Positions 8,900 to 17,477 of a stretch of DNA of 64,000 bases are shown here, one piece after another (positions within the stretch are counted from its first letter, which is position 1; each line of letters starts with the position of its first letter). The DNA is from Treponema sp. (GTDB taxonomy: Bacteria > Spirochaetota > Spirochaetia > Treponematales > Treponemataceae): NCBI GenBank assembly GCA_024687165.1, contig JAILEY010000031.1, forward strand, positions 1 through 64,000, read 5' to 3'. Below the pieces are notes generated by a model, which did no database searches, was not told the DNA's origin, and saw only the letters and a program-made list of their open reading frames with translations. The position numbers and the translations under genes are program-made.

Positions 8900-10438
8900 A
8901 TGGAAAAGTATATTTTGATTCTTGGCGCGGGGCTTATGCAGCGTCCTGCAATGGAAGCCGCCAGAGAACTTGGTTATAAAACTCTCGTTGTTGATGCAAA
9001 TCCTTCTGCAATTTGTGTTCCTTTTGCGGATCGTTTTGAACTTGTAGATTTAAAGGATCGTGAAGGAATTGCGAATCTTGCACTTTCACTTAAAGATCGG
9101 CTTGCTGCAATTTTTACAGCCGGTACAGATTTTAGTGCATCAGTTTCTTATGCCGCAGAAAAATGTGCCCTGCCTTCTCATTCCTTTGAAGCTGCCTGTA
9201 ATGCAAGCAATAAAGTCAGAATGAGGGAATGCTTTAAAAAACACAATGTTCCTTCTCCGGATTTTATAAGCGTAACAGAAAATGATATTCAGTCTATAGA
9301 ACAAAAAATTGATTCGTTTACTTTCCCGAAAGTTGTAAAACCTGTAGATAATATGGGTGCACGAGGCTGCCGGCTTGTCAGAACAAAAGAAGAGTTTATA
9401 CCTGCGCTGCGTGATGCCGTAAAATTTTCAAGAACAAAAAATGCAATCGTTGAAGATTACATGAAGGGCAGGGAGTATTCACTTGATGCTCTTGTCGTTG
9501 ATGGAAAAATTATTCTTACAGGATTTGCAGACCGTCATATTTATTTTGAGCCTTACTTTGTTGAGCTTGGGCACACCATGCCTTCTGAGTGCAGTGCAAA
9601 GGAAAAGCAGGAAATTACAGATGTCTTTCAGCAGGCAGTAACAGCTCTTGGTCTTACAAATGGAGTTGCAAAAGGTGACATTAAATATACTGAAAAAGGT
9701 GCGATGATTGGAGAAGTTGCAGCACGTCTTTCAGGCGGATATATGAGCGGATGGACTTTCCCTTATTCTTCCGATTTTAATCTTACAAAAGAAGCAATGA
9801 AAATTTCTCTTGGAATTACTCCTGAGTATAAAGATAAAGCAGAGATTCCTTCTGTAAAATTTTCTCATGAGCGTGCATTTATTTCGATTCCGGGCGTTGT
9901 AAAGGAAATTTATGGTGCTGAAGGAATTACAGGCTGTCCTTTTGTAAAAAATGTTTTCTTCCGCACAAAGATCGGTGATAAAGTTGATTTTCCGCGGAAT
10001 AATGTTGAAAAATGCGGCAACGTGATTACATGTTCAGAAAATCGAGAACTTTCGCTAAATGCGGCAGAAAAAGCTGTTTCTTCAATTATTTTGCGTCTTG
10101 AAGGTAATAATAAAGCAACAGAGGATTTCTTAAATGGAATTGAAGATCCTGTAGAAAAAGGTTTTCCGTACAGCTTTTTTACACTTGATGCTCAAAGTTT
10201 TGAAAAATTTAACAGTGAAATCGAAAAATCAGAATGCTGCGAAATTCCGCCGTGTCTTAAGGATAAAGCAGAGGTTCTTAAAGACTGGAATTACAGATCT
10301 ATAAAAGAAACTGTTGAACTTTATAAAAAATATGCACCTGAAAATGTGAAGCTTACAGGAAAAGAATTCTGGCGTGCATTGATCCGTGGTGGAATTCAGG
10401 GAGTTCTTTATATTGCTGATTCAAGGAGTCATGCATGA
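8900..10438 (+). CDS. ATP-grasp domain ligase, substrate unknown
   Basis: A 512-residue member of the ATP-grasp superfamily, which joins a carboxylate to an amine or thiol through an acyl-phosphate. The N-terminal pre-grasp Rossmann part (ILILGAGLMQRPAMEAA, VVDANPSAIC) is followed by the ATP-binding lid (FPKVVKPVDNMGARGC), VEDYMKGREYSLDALVVDG and GEVAARLSGGYMSGW. The last 200 residues are less typical. PurK/carbamoyl-phosphate synthase-like ligases of this shape make amino-acid or sugar adducts in many peripheral pathways, so the substrate cannot be named. It has its own sigma-28-like box and overlaps the amidase gene by four bases (ATGA). Confidence 0.85.
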   Translation: MEKYILILGAGLMQRPAMEAARELGYKTLVVDANPSAICVPFADRFELVDLKDREGIANLALSLKDRLAAIFTAGTDFSASVSYAAEKCALPSHSFEAACNASNKVRMRECFKKHNVPSPDFISVTENDIQSIEQKIDSFTFPKVVKPVDNMGARGCRLVRTKEEFIPALRDAVKFSRTKNAIVEDYMKGREYSLDALVVDGKIILTGFADRHIYFEPYFVELGHTMPSECSAKEKQEITDVFQQAVTALGLTNGVAKGDIKYTEKGAMIGEVAARLSGGYMSGWTFPYSSDFNLTKEAMKISLGITPEYKDKAEIPSVKFSHERAFISIPGVVKEIYGAEGITGCPFVKNVFFRTKIGDKVDFPRNNVEKCGNVITCSENRELSLNAAEKAVSSIILRLEGNNKATEDFLNGIEDPVEKGFPYSFFTLDAQSFEKFNSEIEKSECCEIPPCLKDKAEVLKDWNYRSIKETVELYKKYAPENVKLTGKEFWRALIRGGIQGVLYIADSRSHA

Positions 10439-11469
10439 AATTTAAGCGTGTCTTTTTTATTCTGACTGCAATTTTTTCATTCTCATTTATTTATGCTGCT
10501 GAATCTAAAGTTGATCTTGTTTCTGCTTCTGCAAAAAGAGGAATGACTTTTTATTACGATCCTTTTACTTATTCCGGAATGCTTGAAAAAAATGGACACA
10601 GAATTTCTTTCAGAACGGGAGACAGCTTTGTTCTTCAGGATTACCGCACAATTTTAAATGAAGCGGCTCCAGAAATAGAAAATGGAAAAATCGTTGCTTC
10701 AAATCAGTTTTTGAATTCCGCAGAAAACTTCTTTAAAACTGAAAGTGATGAAAATCCGTATAGAATCGGCGCAATCCTCATTGATCCTGGGCACGGCGGA
10801 AAAGATCCCGGCGCAAGTAAAGTTCATAAAATAAACGGGAAAAATGTTAATGTCGTTGAAAAGGATATAAATCTTTCTGTAGGGCTAAAGCTTCGTGATT
10901 ATCTTAAAAAAGCTTATCCGGATAAAAATATTTTCATGACTCGTACAACTGATAAATTTCTTTCGCTTGCACAGAGAACTGAAATTGCAAACAGTGTAAA
11001 ACTCAAGGCAAATGAAGCAATTCTTTATGTTTCTGTTCACGTAAATTCTAACATGGATCCTAAAGCTTCCGGTTTTGAGGTGTGGTATCTTTCTCCTGGA
11101 TACAGAAGACAGGTTCTTAATGCAAAAGATTATGCTGAAGATAAAACACTTGTTCCGATTTTGAACAGCATGATGGAAGAGGAATATACTACAGAATCAA
11201 TTCTTATTGCAAAATTTATTCTTGACGGAATTTCGGCTCAGGTCGGATCTTTAAGTACAGCACGCGGAATTAAGGCTGAAGAATGGTTTGTCTGCAGAAA
11301 TTCCAATATGCCGAGTGTTCTTGTTGAAGTCGGATTTTTAAGCAATGCGAAAGAGGGTGCACTTCTTAATGATGACAAGTACTTGCAGAAAATTGCCTTT
11401 GGAATATATAATGGATTACAAGCTTTTGTGACTCATTTTGAAAGGTCGCGTGGTTTTACAGGTAAATAA
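10435..11469 (+). CDS. N-acetylmuramoyl-L-alanine amidase (Amidase_3)
   Basis: A periplasmic zinc amidase that cuts the bond between MurNAc and the stem peptide. It has a signal peptide (MKFKRVFFILTAIFSFSFIYAA), an N-terminal 90-residue region without clear homology, and then the catalytic domain with the first zinc His in LIDPGHGGKDPGA, a Glu in VVEKDINLS, the second His in VSVHVNSN and the general-base Glu in VLVEVGFLSN. The length of 344 residues is normal. The order amidase, short membrane protein, flaA matches what I remember for T. pallidum TP0247-TP0249. Remodelling of peptidoglycan for cell separation or for flagella in the periplasm is plausible. Confidence 0.93.
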   Translation: MKFKRVFFILTAIFSFSFIYAAESKVDLVSASAKRGMTFYYDPFTYSGMLEKNGHRISFRTGDSFVLQDYRTILNEAAPEIENGKIVASNQFLNSAENFFKTESDENPYRIGAILIDPGHGGKDPGASKVHKINGKNVNVVEKDINLSVGLKLRDYLKKAYPDKNIFMTRTTDKFLSLAQRTEIANSVKLKANEAILYVSVHVNSNMDPKASGFEVWYLSPGYRRQVLNAKDYAEDKTLVPILNSMMEEEYTTESILIAKFILDGISAQVGSLSTARGIKAEEWFVCRNSNMPSVLVEVGFLSNAKEGALLNDDKYLQKIAFGIYNGLQAFVTHFERSRGFTGK

Positions 11470-11924
11470 TGGAATCAGAAATTAAAAAAAGCAGAAAACC
11501 TTCAATTGCTCTTGGCGTTTTTGCCGCTTCATTCATAGTTTCAGCAGTATGCTGGTTTTTTTGTGATTTTAAGAACCGCAATGTATTTTATTTTAAGGCT
11601 TTTGATTCTAAAAATCTGTATACAGAGACAGAATATACTGTAAAGCCGCAGGATAAAGTACGTACTTTTGTTGATGATCTTATTCTTGGACCGATGACAA
11701 ACCGTTATGTGCGTATTTTTCCTCAGGGAACCAGGGCTGAGTTCTGTCATTCAAAGGACGGAAACCTCTATATAGGGCTTTCTAAGGAAGCTTTGAAGGT
11801 TTCTTCGGAATCACTGGGTATTCGTGAAGGATGCCTTTTGCTTAGGGAAAATATTGTGAGAAATTTCACAAGTTTTAATAAAATCTATATATATATTGAT
11901 GGAGAGAGTGTCTTTCAGGAATAG
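11469..11924 (+). CDS. GerMN-domain-like membrane protein
   Basis: A 151-residue protein with one N-terminal membrane segment (about residues 13-31, SIALGVFAASFIVSAVCWFF) and a small extracytoplasmic domain. The segment KVRTFVDDLILGPMTNRYV, with FPQGTRAEF and YIGLSKEAL, follows the GerMN pattern found in GerM and in lipoproteins linked to peptidoglycan amidases. Its start overlaps the amidase stop by one base, so both are probably translated together and may act on the same cell-wall process. Function is otherwise unknown. Confidence 0.7.
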   Translation: MESEIKKSRKPSIALGVFAASFIVSAVCWFFCDFKNRNVFYFKAFDSKNLYTETEYTVKPQDKVRTFVDDLILGPMTNRYVRIFPQGTRAEFCHSKDGNLYIGLSKEALKVSSESLGIREGCLLLRENIVRNFTSFNKIYIYIDGESVFQE

Positions 11925-11951
11925 TAATTTATCAATTTTTTTCAAATTAAG

Positions 11952-11980
11952 TTGACAAAATTGATTTCTTACTAGATACT
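11952..11980 (+). promoter_or_regulatory. Candidate sigma-70 promoter of flaA
   Basis: TTGACA at 11952-11957 and GATACT at 11975-11980, spaced by 17 bases. The leader of about 37 bases ends in AAAGGAG, seven bases before the flaA ATG. A perfect -35 and a strong ribosome site fit an abundant structural protein. Confidence 0.65.
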
Positions 11981-12024
11981 TAAAGAACAAGGCTACATCA
12001 TATATGTATTAAAAGGAGCTTCGC

Positions 12025-13107
12025 ATGAAGAAGACTTTAGTTTTAACTGTTGCTGCAATGTTTATGGCAAGTGCTTTTGTAAGTGCAAAAGAATCTATTC
12101 TTATGGATTTTACACAGCTTGATGCTGATATCGTTGCAGATGAAAATGGAAATCCAACAGAAAACGGAAGAACTGTAATGGATTATTCAAGAGCTGCAGG
12201 TGCAACTTTCACAAGTGAACAGAAGTCACTTATGAAGACATCTTTGGCATTGACAAACTGGGAAGTTAAGCTCAACTCATCTGCTCAGAACCCTGTTGCT
12301 TTGGGTCTTTCACAGGTAGTAGCTGCTCCAGTTAAAGAATCAGCAGACGTTCCATTCAAAGGCAAGAACGTAATGGGTGTTCGCGTTAAGTTCCCAACAT
12401 GGGCAAACAATGCAAACTCAAAGATTGTTCCAGCATTTGATATCCCTGCTTATGAACCACTTTCAGACGCTGACGAAAATGGAAACCGCCAGAAGCCAAC
12501 AGATGAACAGAAGGGTAAATACCTCTTCGACGATGGTTACGGTGTTGTAAGAAATGTTGGTACACTTAAGTCAATTTCTGTTACAACAATGGGTATGAAC
12601 TTCCCACACCAGCTTTATGTTCTTCTTAAGGACACAGACGGTGTAGAACGCCGCTACCTCATGGGTAACCTTTTCTTCGACGGTTGGAAGACTCTTATCT
12701 GGAACAACCCGGATTACATTGCTGATGTTCGTGCACGTGAAATCCGTGTATACCCAATCTACCCACGTGGACTTCCACTTGTTAAGTTCGCTGGATTCCA
12801 GATTTGCCGCGATGCAAACCACATTGGTGACGACTTCATCGGTTACTTCAAGGATGTAAAGGTTATTTATGACCTCGCTGTTCTCAGCTCAGACCGTGAT
12901 ATCGATGATGAAGACCTCTGGGGAATCATCACAAAGAAGGAACTTGATCGCCAGACAGCTGAAATGGCTCGCTTTGGTAACAAGCAGGTTAACCGCTACC
13001 TCGAAAAGGCAAAGCAGTCTAAGGAAAATGAATTCACATCTTCAATTGATCCAGATTCATCTTCTTCAGCACAGAAGTCTAATCAGGATGCAGTTGATGC
13101 ACAGTAA
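12025..13107 (+). CDS. flaA: Flagellar filament outer layer (sheath) protein FlaA
   Basis: FlaA coats the FlaB core of the periplasmic flagellar filament in spirochaetes. The protein has a signal peptide (MKKTLVLTVAAMFMASAFVSA) and the family segments ESILMDFTQL, VMGVRVKFPTWANN, VSVTTMGM-like (ISVTTMGMNFPHQLYVLLKD), WKTLIWNNPDYI and EIRVYPIYPR. The last 50 residues are Ser/Gln/Lys-rich. At 360 residues it is of normal size. Codon use differs from the neighbours, with many C-ending codons for Phe, Tyr, Asn and Arg, as expected of a very highly expressed gene. It has its own promoter and a strong terminator, so it is monocistronic. Confidence 0.93.
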   Translation: MKKTLVLTVAAMFMASAFVSAKESILMDFTQLDADIVADENGNPTENGRTVMDYSRAAGATFTSEQKSLMKTSLALTNWEVKLNSSAQNPVALGLSQVVAAPVKESADVPFKGKNVMGVRVKFPTWANNANSKIVPAFDIPAYEPLSDADENGNRQKPTDEQKGKYLFDDGYGVVRNVGTLKSISVTTMGMNFPHQLYVLLKDTDGVERRYLMGNLFFDGWKTLIWNNPDYIADVRAREIRVYPIYPRGLPLVKFAGFQICRDANHIGDDFIGYFKDVKVIYDLAVLSSDRDIDDEDLWGIITKKELDRQTAEMARFGNKQVNRYLEKAKQSKENEFTSSIDPDSSSSAQKSNQDAVDAQ

Positions 13108-13128
13108 TTGCTAGGCGACTGGTAATAG

Positions 13129-13162
13129 AAAGACCGTTCTTTTTAGGGCGGTCTTTTTTTTT
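13129..13162 (+). terminator. Rho-independent terminator of flaA
   Basis: The stem AAAGACCG pairs perfectly with CGGTCTTT around a 12-base loop and is followed by a T tract. Beyond it to 13296 the DNA is very AT-rich, with no gene. Confidence 0.9.
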
Positions 13163-13302
13163 GTTTTAAATAAATTTTTTATTATAATTAATTCTTTTAA
13201 TTTAAGTTTATTTTAATTAATAAATATCTGTCTGCATTGTTTTAACAGATTATTTGAATTATACTTGTTTTATTCAGTTAAAATAATTTTAAGGAAATGC
13301 AG

Positions 13303-14571
13303 ATGAAAGAACTTCCAAATAAAAATGAAATACGGCTCAGATATGCTTCATACGGTCCCATGTTCATGGAGGTACTTGAGAAAATCGAGCTTAAACTTCG
13401 TCATACATTAAAGCTTTCCTCAAATCCGACCTATAAAAACAGAATTAAGTCATTTAACAGTTATTACAAGAAAATACTCCGTCAAAAGGCTGCAGAAGCG
13501 GGAAGCAGTACTAGCCTTGTTACTCTTACGGACATGATAGGCATACGTGTTGTTTGTCCTTTTGTAGAAGATCTTTCAATTGTTGAGCGTCAGATAAAAG
13601 AAAAGTTTGATGTAAGGGAAGTTGAGCGAAAAGGTGCTGAACAGTCTTTCCGTGAATTCGGTTATGAGTCTGTTCATATTTTGATTTCGATACCGGAAGA
13701 CTGCTACCCTACAGAAAATATTTCTATGAAGCTCCCGGAAGGAATGGTTTGTGAGATTCAGGTTCGTACAATTTTGCAGGATGCATGGGCTGAAGTTGAG
13801 CATGAACTGATTTATAAAAGTGAATTTAATCCTTTTGACAAGCCTCTTAGAAGAAAACTTGCTTCAATAAATGCGAGTTTAACATTGGCTGATATTATTT
13901 TCCAGGAAATACGCGATTATCAGAAAAAGCTGCAGACTGAACTTGGTACGCGTCGTAATACTTTTTATGAAAAGGCAGATGATTATTCTGATGAACTTCT
14001 TAAAATTCCGTCTGGTTCTTCGCATACACTGCCTCATTCTGAGTTCTTAAATGAAAATGAAGGTGTTGCAAGTCCCTATACGAAAGGAAGTATAGATGAT
14101 CTTGTTTTAACGGCGTTGCATGAGCATAACGTTGGAAATTTTGATAAGGCAATAGAAATCTATACTCAGATTCTAAACAGTGATCCTGAGCCTCCTGCAG
14201 TGGTTTTAAGCGTTATTTTTAAGCATCGTGGTATGGCGTATTTTGCTCAAAATCTCTATGATCAGGCTACAGAAGATTTTAAAAAGAGTGTCTCTCTTGA
14301 CCCTAAAAATTTCCGTTCAATTTATTATGAAGGAATCGTTAATTCTGTTCAGGGGAAGGACAGGGAAGCAATAGAATGTTTCAACAGGTCTCTTTCAATT
14401 GATTCGTTCCAGAGCCATGTATATTATCGCAGAAGCCTTGCTGAATATAATCTTGGTGAATATGCGGCTGCTATGTCTGATATAAATAACGCCATTAATC
14501 TTGGTCTGGAAGATGATGATGTAAAAGAATTGAAATCAAAGCTTGTTAAAAAGTTCGATATGAATATGTAA
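13303..14571 (+). CDS. RelA/SpoT-domain (p)ppGpp synthetase fused to TPR repeats
   Basis: The N-terminal 230 residues are a RelA/SpoT nucleotidyltransferase: KNRIKSFNSYYKKIL, LTDMIGIRVVCPFVEDL, REFGYESVHIL, EIQVRTILQDAWAEVEHELI. This is the fold that makes (p)ppGpp from GTP or GDP and ATP. There is no HD hydrolase, TGS or ACT domain, so it resembles small alarmone synthetases. Residues about 265-420 are tetratricopeptide repeats (FDKAIEIYTQIL, YDQATEDFKKSVSLD, REAIECFNRSLSID, YAAAMSDINNAINLG), probably a protein-binding surface. Start at 13303 is preferred because AAGGA is then seven bases away; ATG 13297 would leave one base. Another nucleotide product or a pyrophosphokinase without ppGpp activity is possible. 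Confidence 0.85.
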   Translation: MKELPNKNEIRLRYASYGPMFMEVLEKIELKLRHTLKLSSNPTYKNRIKSFNSYYKKILRQKAAEAGSSTSLVTLTDMIGIRVVCPFVEDLSIVERQIKEKFDVREVERKGAEQSFREFGYESVHILISIPEDCYPTENISMKLPEGMVCEIQVRTILQDAWAEVEHELIYKSEFNPFDKPLRRKLASINASLTLADIIFQEIRDYQKKLQTELGTRRNTFYEKADDYSDELLKIPSGSSHTLPHSEFLNENEGVASPYTKGSIDDLVLTALHEHNVGNFDKAIEIYTQILNSDPEPPAVVLSVIFKHRGMAYFAQNLYDQATEDFKKSVSLDPKNFRSIYYEGIVNSVQGKDREAIECFNRSLSIDSFQSHVYYRRSLAEYNLGEYAAAMSDINNAINLGLEDDDVKELKSKLVKKFDMNM

Positions 14572-14611
14572 AAAAAATATAAAAAAAAATGTCAAAAAAG
14601 TGAATATTCTA

Positions 14612-14640
14612 TTGACAATAATTTTGTTATAGTATATATT
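14612..14640 (+). promoter_or_regulatory. Promoter of tRNA-Glu
   Basis: TTGACA at 14612-14617 and TATATT at 14635-14640 with a 17-base spacer, about 26 bases before the mature tRNA. Confidence 0.75.
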
Positions 14641-14666
14641 CTAATCATCGACAACGAAAGTTGTAT

Positions 14667-14738
14667 GTCTCCTTCGTCTAGTGGTTAGGACATCGGGTTT
14701 TCATCCCGACAACAGCAGTTCAATTCTGCTAGGAGATG
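14667..14738 (+). tRNA. tRNA-Glu (anticodon TTC)
   Basis: A complete cloverleaf. The acceptor arm GTCTCCT pairs with AGGAGAT (one G-T pair), the D arm starts GTC with TAGTGGTTAG loop, the anticodon stem TCGGG/CCCGA encloses TTTTCAT with anticodon TTC, and the T arm is AGCAG/CTGCT around TTCAATT. The discriminator base is G. The 3' CCA is not encoded, so it must be added by the CCA enzyme. Confidence 0.95.
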
Positions 14739-14743
14739 CTACT

Positions 14744-14773
14744 AAGGTTCCGAAAAAAATCGGGACCTTTTTT
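14744..14773 (+). terminator. Terminator after tRNA-Glu
   Basis: The stem AAGGTTCCG pairs with CGGGACCTT (one wobble) around an A-rich loop and is followed by T residues. It starts five bases after the mature tRNA end. Confidence 0.85.
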
Positions 14774-14809
14774 ATTTTTAAACTGAAAATATTTTAATGC
14801 TTCAAACGG

Positions 14810-14848
14810 TTTTGGACTTCTCAACGCGACTGGAATCTAATTTTATTA
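14810..14848 (+). repeat. Dispersed 39-bp intergenic repeat, copy B
   Basis: Aligns without gaps to copy A at 8768-8806 with a few substitutions (CTTCTCAACGCGACTGG, then AATCTAATTTTATTA). It lies between the tRNA terminator and the terminator of the converging transporter gene. Confidence 0.75.
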
Positions 14849-14870
14849 ACTTAAAAAAATCAGAAAGATA

Positions 14871-14897
14871 AAAAAAATGCCCGCATTACACGGGCAT
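14871..14897 (-). terminator. Terminator of the AAE-type transporter gene
   Basis: Read on the minus strand, ATGCCCG pairs perfectly with CGGGCAT around a seven-base loop and is followed by a T tract. It lies 20 bases after the stop codon of the transporter gene. Confidence 0.85.
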
Positions 14898-14916
14898 CAA
14901 ATGTTTTATGTTAATC

Positions 14917-16131
14917 TTAGAAAAGCATTACAAGAATCTTTGATCCAAGAACGATTGATACAAGGGCAAGAGGGTAAGTTGCTGCATATGCTGCAGAAAC
15001 TTCATCTGTACCTGCTGTTGCAATCAATGTACCGAGGGCTGGTGTTGAAGTCATACCGCCTGTAATTGAACCGAGGTTGTTGAAAATAGAAAGCTTGAAT
15101 ACGTAACGTGCAATTACATAACCAACAATCATTGGAACTGTAGTCATTATTGCACCGTAGATGAAGTAAGAAACCTTTACGTTTGAAACAAAGTTTACTC
15201 CACCTGGAACACCTGCTCCAATAAGGAAGAGTACAAGACCAAGCTCTCTCATAAAGTTGAGAGTCTGTTTTGAAACACGGCAGTCGAGTTTTCCGATGTG
15301 CATGAAGTGTCCTATGATGAGACCACCAATCAATGTTCCGCCTGAATTTCCAAGAGAGAAATATGCATCGTGACCGATTGGAATTTTAATTGCGCCGATA
15401 AGACATCCGAAAGCAACTGCAAGGAAGAACGGGAAGAAACCGAATTCATCAGCCTTTACAAGCTTTCCTTTTGGTTCCGGGATTGTTACTGAACCTGCTG
15501 CAACAAATGATTCTCTTTCTTTTGCCATGTCAGTTTTAAGGATTTTTGGAACAATCTGTACAAAAAGTACAACACCAAGAACACCATAAAGATATGCAAT
15601 TCCGTAACCTGCGCTTATTTCATCCTGTGCAGCGCCTTCAACTGCTTCTTTTGCAGCTGAGAATCCAGGAGTTGATGTAAGTCCGCCTGTTAAAAGACCT
15701 GCTGCCATGTTTGCATTGAGGTTGCTGTCAAGCTTAACACAGATGATTGCAGTTGCAACACCAAGTCCGATAACAACAATTCCCATTACAAGGTATGCGA
15801 TTGAGCTTTTGTTGAATGTTCTGAAGAATTTTGGTCCGGCAATAAGTCCTACTGCTGTAACAAAAAGTGCTGTACCAATGCTTGATACAACGCTGAAGTT
15901 ATTCTTGAGGGCTGGACTCCAGAGAACGATGTTTTTTTCACCGATTTTGAATGAAGGAAAGTAGTGGATTAGTACACCGTAGCAGAGAGCAATTACAAGA
16001 ACTCCCGCTGTTCCCAAAGAAATGCCTTTTACGCTTACTGCGCCAAGAAGGTATCCGACTACACCAATGATAAATACAATGAAGATGAGTGAAAGTGATG
16101 ATGAGCACACTGCACCAAAATAATTTAGCAT
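14917..16131 (-). CDS. Putative aspartate-alanine exchanger (AAE) family transporter
   Basis: A 404-residue membrane protein with ten or so hydrophobic segments and an internal duplication. Each half contains the AAE signature: GGLTSTPGFSAA at about residue 149 and GGMTSTPALGTL at about residue 368. This pattern belongs to the AspT/YidE/YbjL family of exchangers and putative transporters. The usual pair of central RCK (TrkA_C) domains is missing: between the halves there are only about 40 polar residues (KTDMAKERESF onward), so the protein is some 150 residues shorter than AspT. The substrate cannot be inferred. It has a GAGG ribosome site and its own terminator. Confidence 0.75.
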   Translation of the reverse strand: MLNYFGAVCSSSLSLIFIVFIIGVVGYLLGAVSVKGISLGTAGVLVIALCYGVLIHYFPSFKIGEKNIVLWSPALKNNFSVVSSIGTALFVTAVGLIAGPKFFRTFNKSSIAYLVMGIVVIGLGVATAIICVKLDSNLNANMAAGLLTGGLTSTPGFSAAKEAVEGAAQDEISAGYGIAYLYGVLGVVLFVQIVPKILKTDMAKERESFVAAGSVTIPEPKGKLVKADEFGFFPFFLAVAFGCLIGAIKIPIGHDAYFSLGNSGGTLIGGLIIGHFMHIGKLDCRVSKQTLNFMRELGLVLFLIGAGVPGGVNFVSNVKVSYFIYGAIMTTVPMIVGYVIARYVFKLSIFNNLGSITGGMTSTPALGTLIATAGTDEVSAAYAATYPLALVSIVLGSKILVMLF

Positions 16132-16198
16132 ATCGATTCCTCGAAACTGATAAAATTTTAGTTCAGTATAGTGATTTATGCATATTTATGCAATTATT

Positions 16199-17410
16199 TC
16201 AGATGCAATAGAGTTTTTCGATTTTTGGTCTGAGTTCTTTGAGGGCTTCAACAAGACAAGGTTCAAAGTATGAAAACTTATTTTCTTCAATGATATTGAA
16301 TGCATCATTTAATGAACATGCGTCTTTGTATGTTTTGTTTGAACATAATGCATCAAGTACGTCTGCTATCGCCATGATTCTGGCTGGAATAGGAATCTGT
16401 TCGCCTTTAAGTCCGTTAGGGTAGCCTGTTCCGTCCCATTTTTCGTGGTGGAATTTTGCCATCTGGATTGCAATCTTTACATATTTGTCGTCGTTTCTTG
16501 ATGAAAGTGCCGTGTCGATGATTTCAGCACCTGCAGAAGTATGAGTCTTTATAATTTCAAATTCATGTTCCGTGAGTTTTGTCGGTTTTAAAAGAATGCT
16601 GTCCGGAATCTTTAGCTTTCCAATATCGTGGAGAGGCGAGGCTACAACAAGAAGATCCCAGCTGTCTTTTGTCATTAAATCGCCGTAAAGATTATGTTCC
16701 TGAGCGTATTCTGCAAGAAGCTTTACGATTTTGCTTGTTCTCTTTGAATGGCGTCCTTCCGATCCGTTTCTCTTTTCTATAAGATCAGAAAAACTGAAAA
16801 CAATTTCGTTTCTTGATTCACTGAGGTCTTTTTCTTTATTCTGTATTTCAAAAAGAAGTTTTTTTGCTATTGTCGTAGTTGCAATAATTATTATGGAGAT
16901 AACTGTTTTTTCCATAATAGTTGTAAGAACATGGATGATTATGTAATCCTCTACCGGGTAATTAGGCCAGAACTGAGCAACGGCATCCGGTGCAATAACG
17001 ATTTTTGAGACTGCTTCTGAAATTGTAGCAAATACGCATGCAAATGCTGTATACCATGGATTCAGGTACATTATAGTCATCAGTGGCATGAGCAGTGTAC
17101 ATGATGATAATTCAATATTGATTGAACAGTTCAAGGCAAAAATATCAGCCTGAATGACTACTGCATAAATATATCTGTAGATGTTCTGGTGTTTTGTTGT
17201 TGAATGAGACCAGAGAATGAAGATTATATCAGCAATGATTGTTAGTATAAAAATCTGCCTGGCAATAAAAACAGGATAATTGAATACTCCCTGTATTGCT
17301 CCGTAATAAATGATTGCAAGCGGAACAAGAAGAGCAATCAGAACGTAGCTTAAGAGTTTGTTGACTTGTTGAACATGATTCTTATAAAGCTTCTCATCAA
17401 TCTGTGTCAT
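16199..17410 (-). CDS. Membrane-bound HD-GYP phosphodiesterase
   Basis: The N-terminal 185 residues contain about six membrane segments; residues about 205-400 are an HD-GYP domain. The metal ligands and signature are present: HSKRTSK, SPLHDIGKLKIPD, then HHEKWDGTGYPNGL, where GYP is the diagnostic tripeptide. Such proteins hydrolyse cyclic di-GMP and so affect motility and surface behaviour. Membrane regions like this one suggest sensing of an envelope signal, but I recognise no ligand domain. ATG at 17410 is chosen over GTG at 17416 because a perfect TATAAT ends ten bases before the ATG, and no ribosome-binding site is seen. Confidence 0.88.
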   Translation of the reverse strand: MTQIDEKLYKNHVQQVNKLLSYVLIALLVPLAIIYYGAIQGVFNYPVFIARQIFILTIIADIIFILWSHSTTKHQNIYRYIYAVVIQADIFALNCSINIELSSCTLLMPLMTIMYLNPWYTAFACVFATISEAVSKIVIAPDAVAQFWPNYPVEDYIIIHVLTTIMEKTVISIIIIATTTIAKKLLFEIQNKEKDLSESRNEIVFSFSDLIEKRNGSEGRHSKRTSKIVKLLAEYAQEHNLYGDLMTKDSWDLLVVASPLHDIGKLKIPDSILLKPTKLTEHEFEIIKTHTSAGAEIIDTALSSRNDDKYVKIAIQMAKFHHEKWDGTGYPNGLKGEQIPIPARIMAIADVLDALCSNKTYKDACSLNDAFNIIEENKFSYFEPCLVEALKELRPKIEKLYCI

Positions 17411-17420
17411 CGTCACAATT

Positions 17421-17448
17421 ATTATATCATTTAATAACTTAAAATCAA
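17421..17448 (-). promoter_or_regulatory. Candidate promoter of the HD-GYP gene, close to the start codon
   Basis: On the minus strand TTGATT (17448-17443) and a perfect TATAAT (17426-17421) are 16 bases apart. The -10 box ends ten bases before the ATG, giving a leader of only about three bases. Confidence 0.5.
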
Positions 17449-17477
17449 CTTCATTGCATAAAAAATCTTAAATTTCT

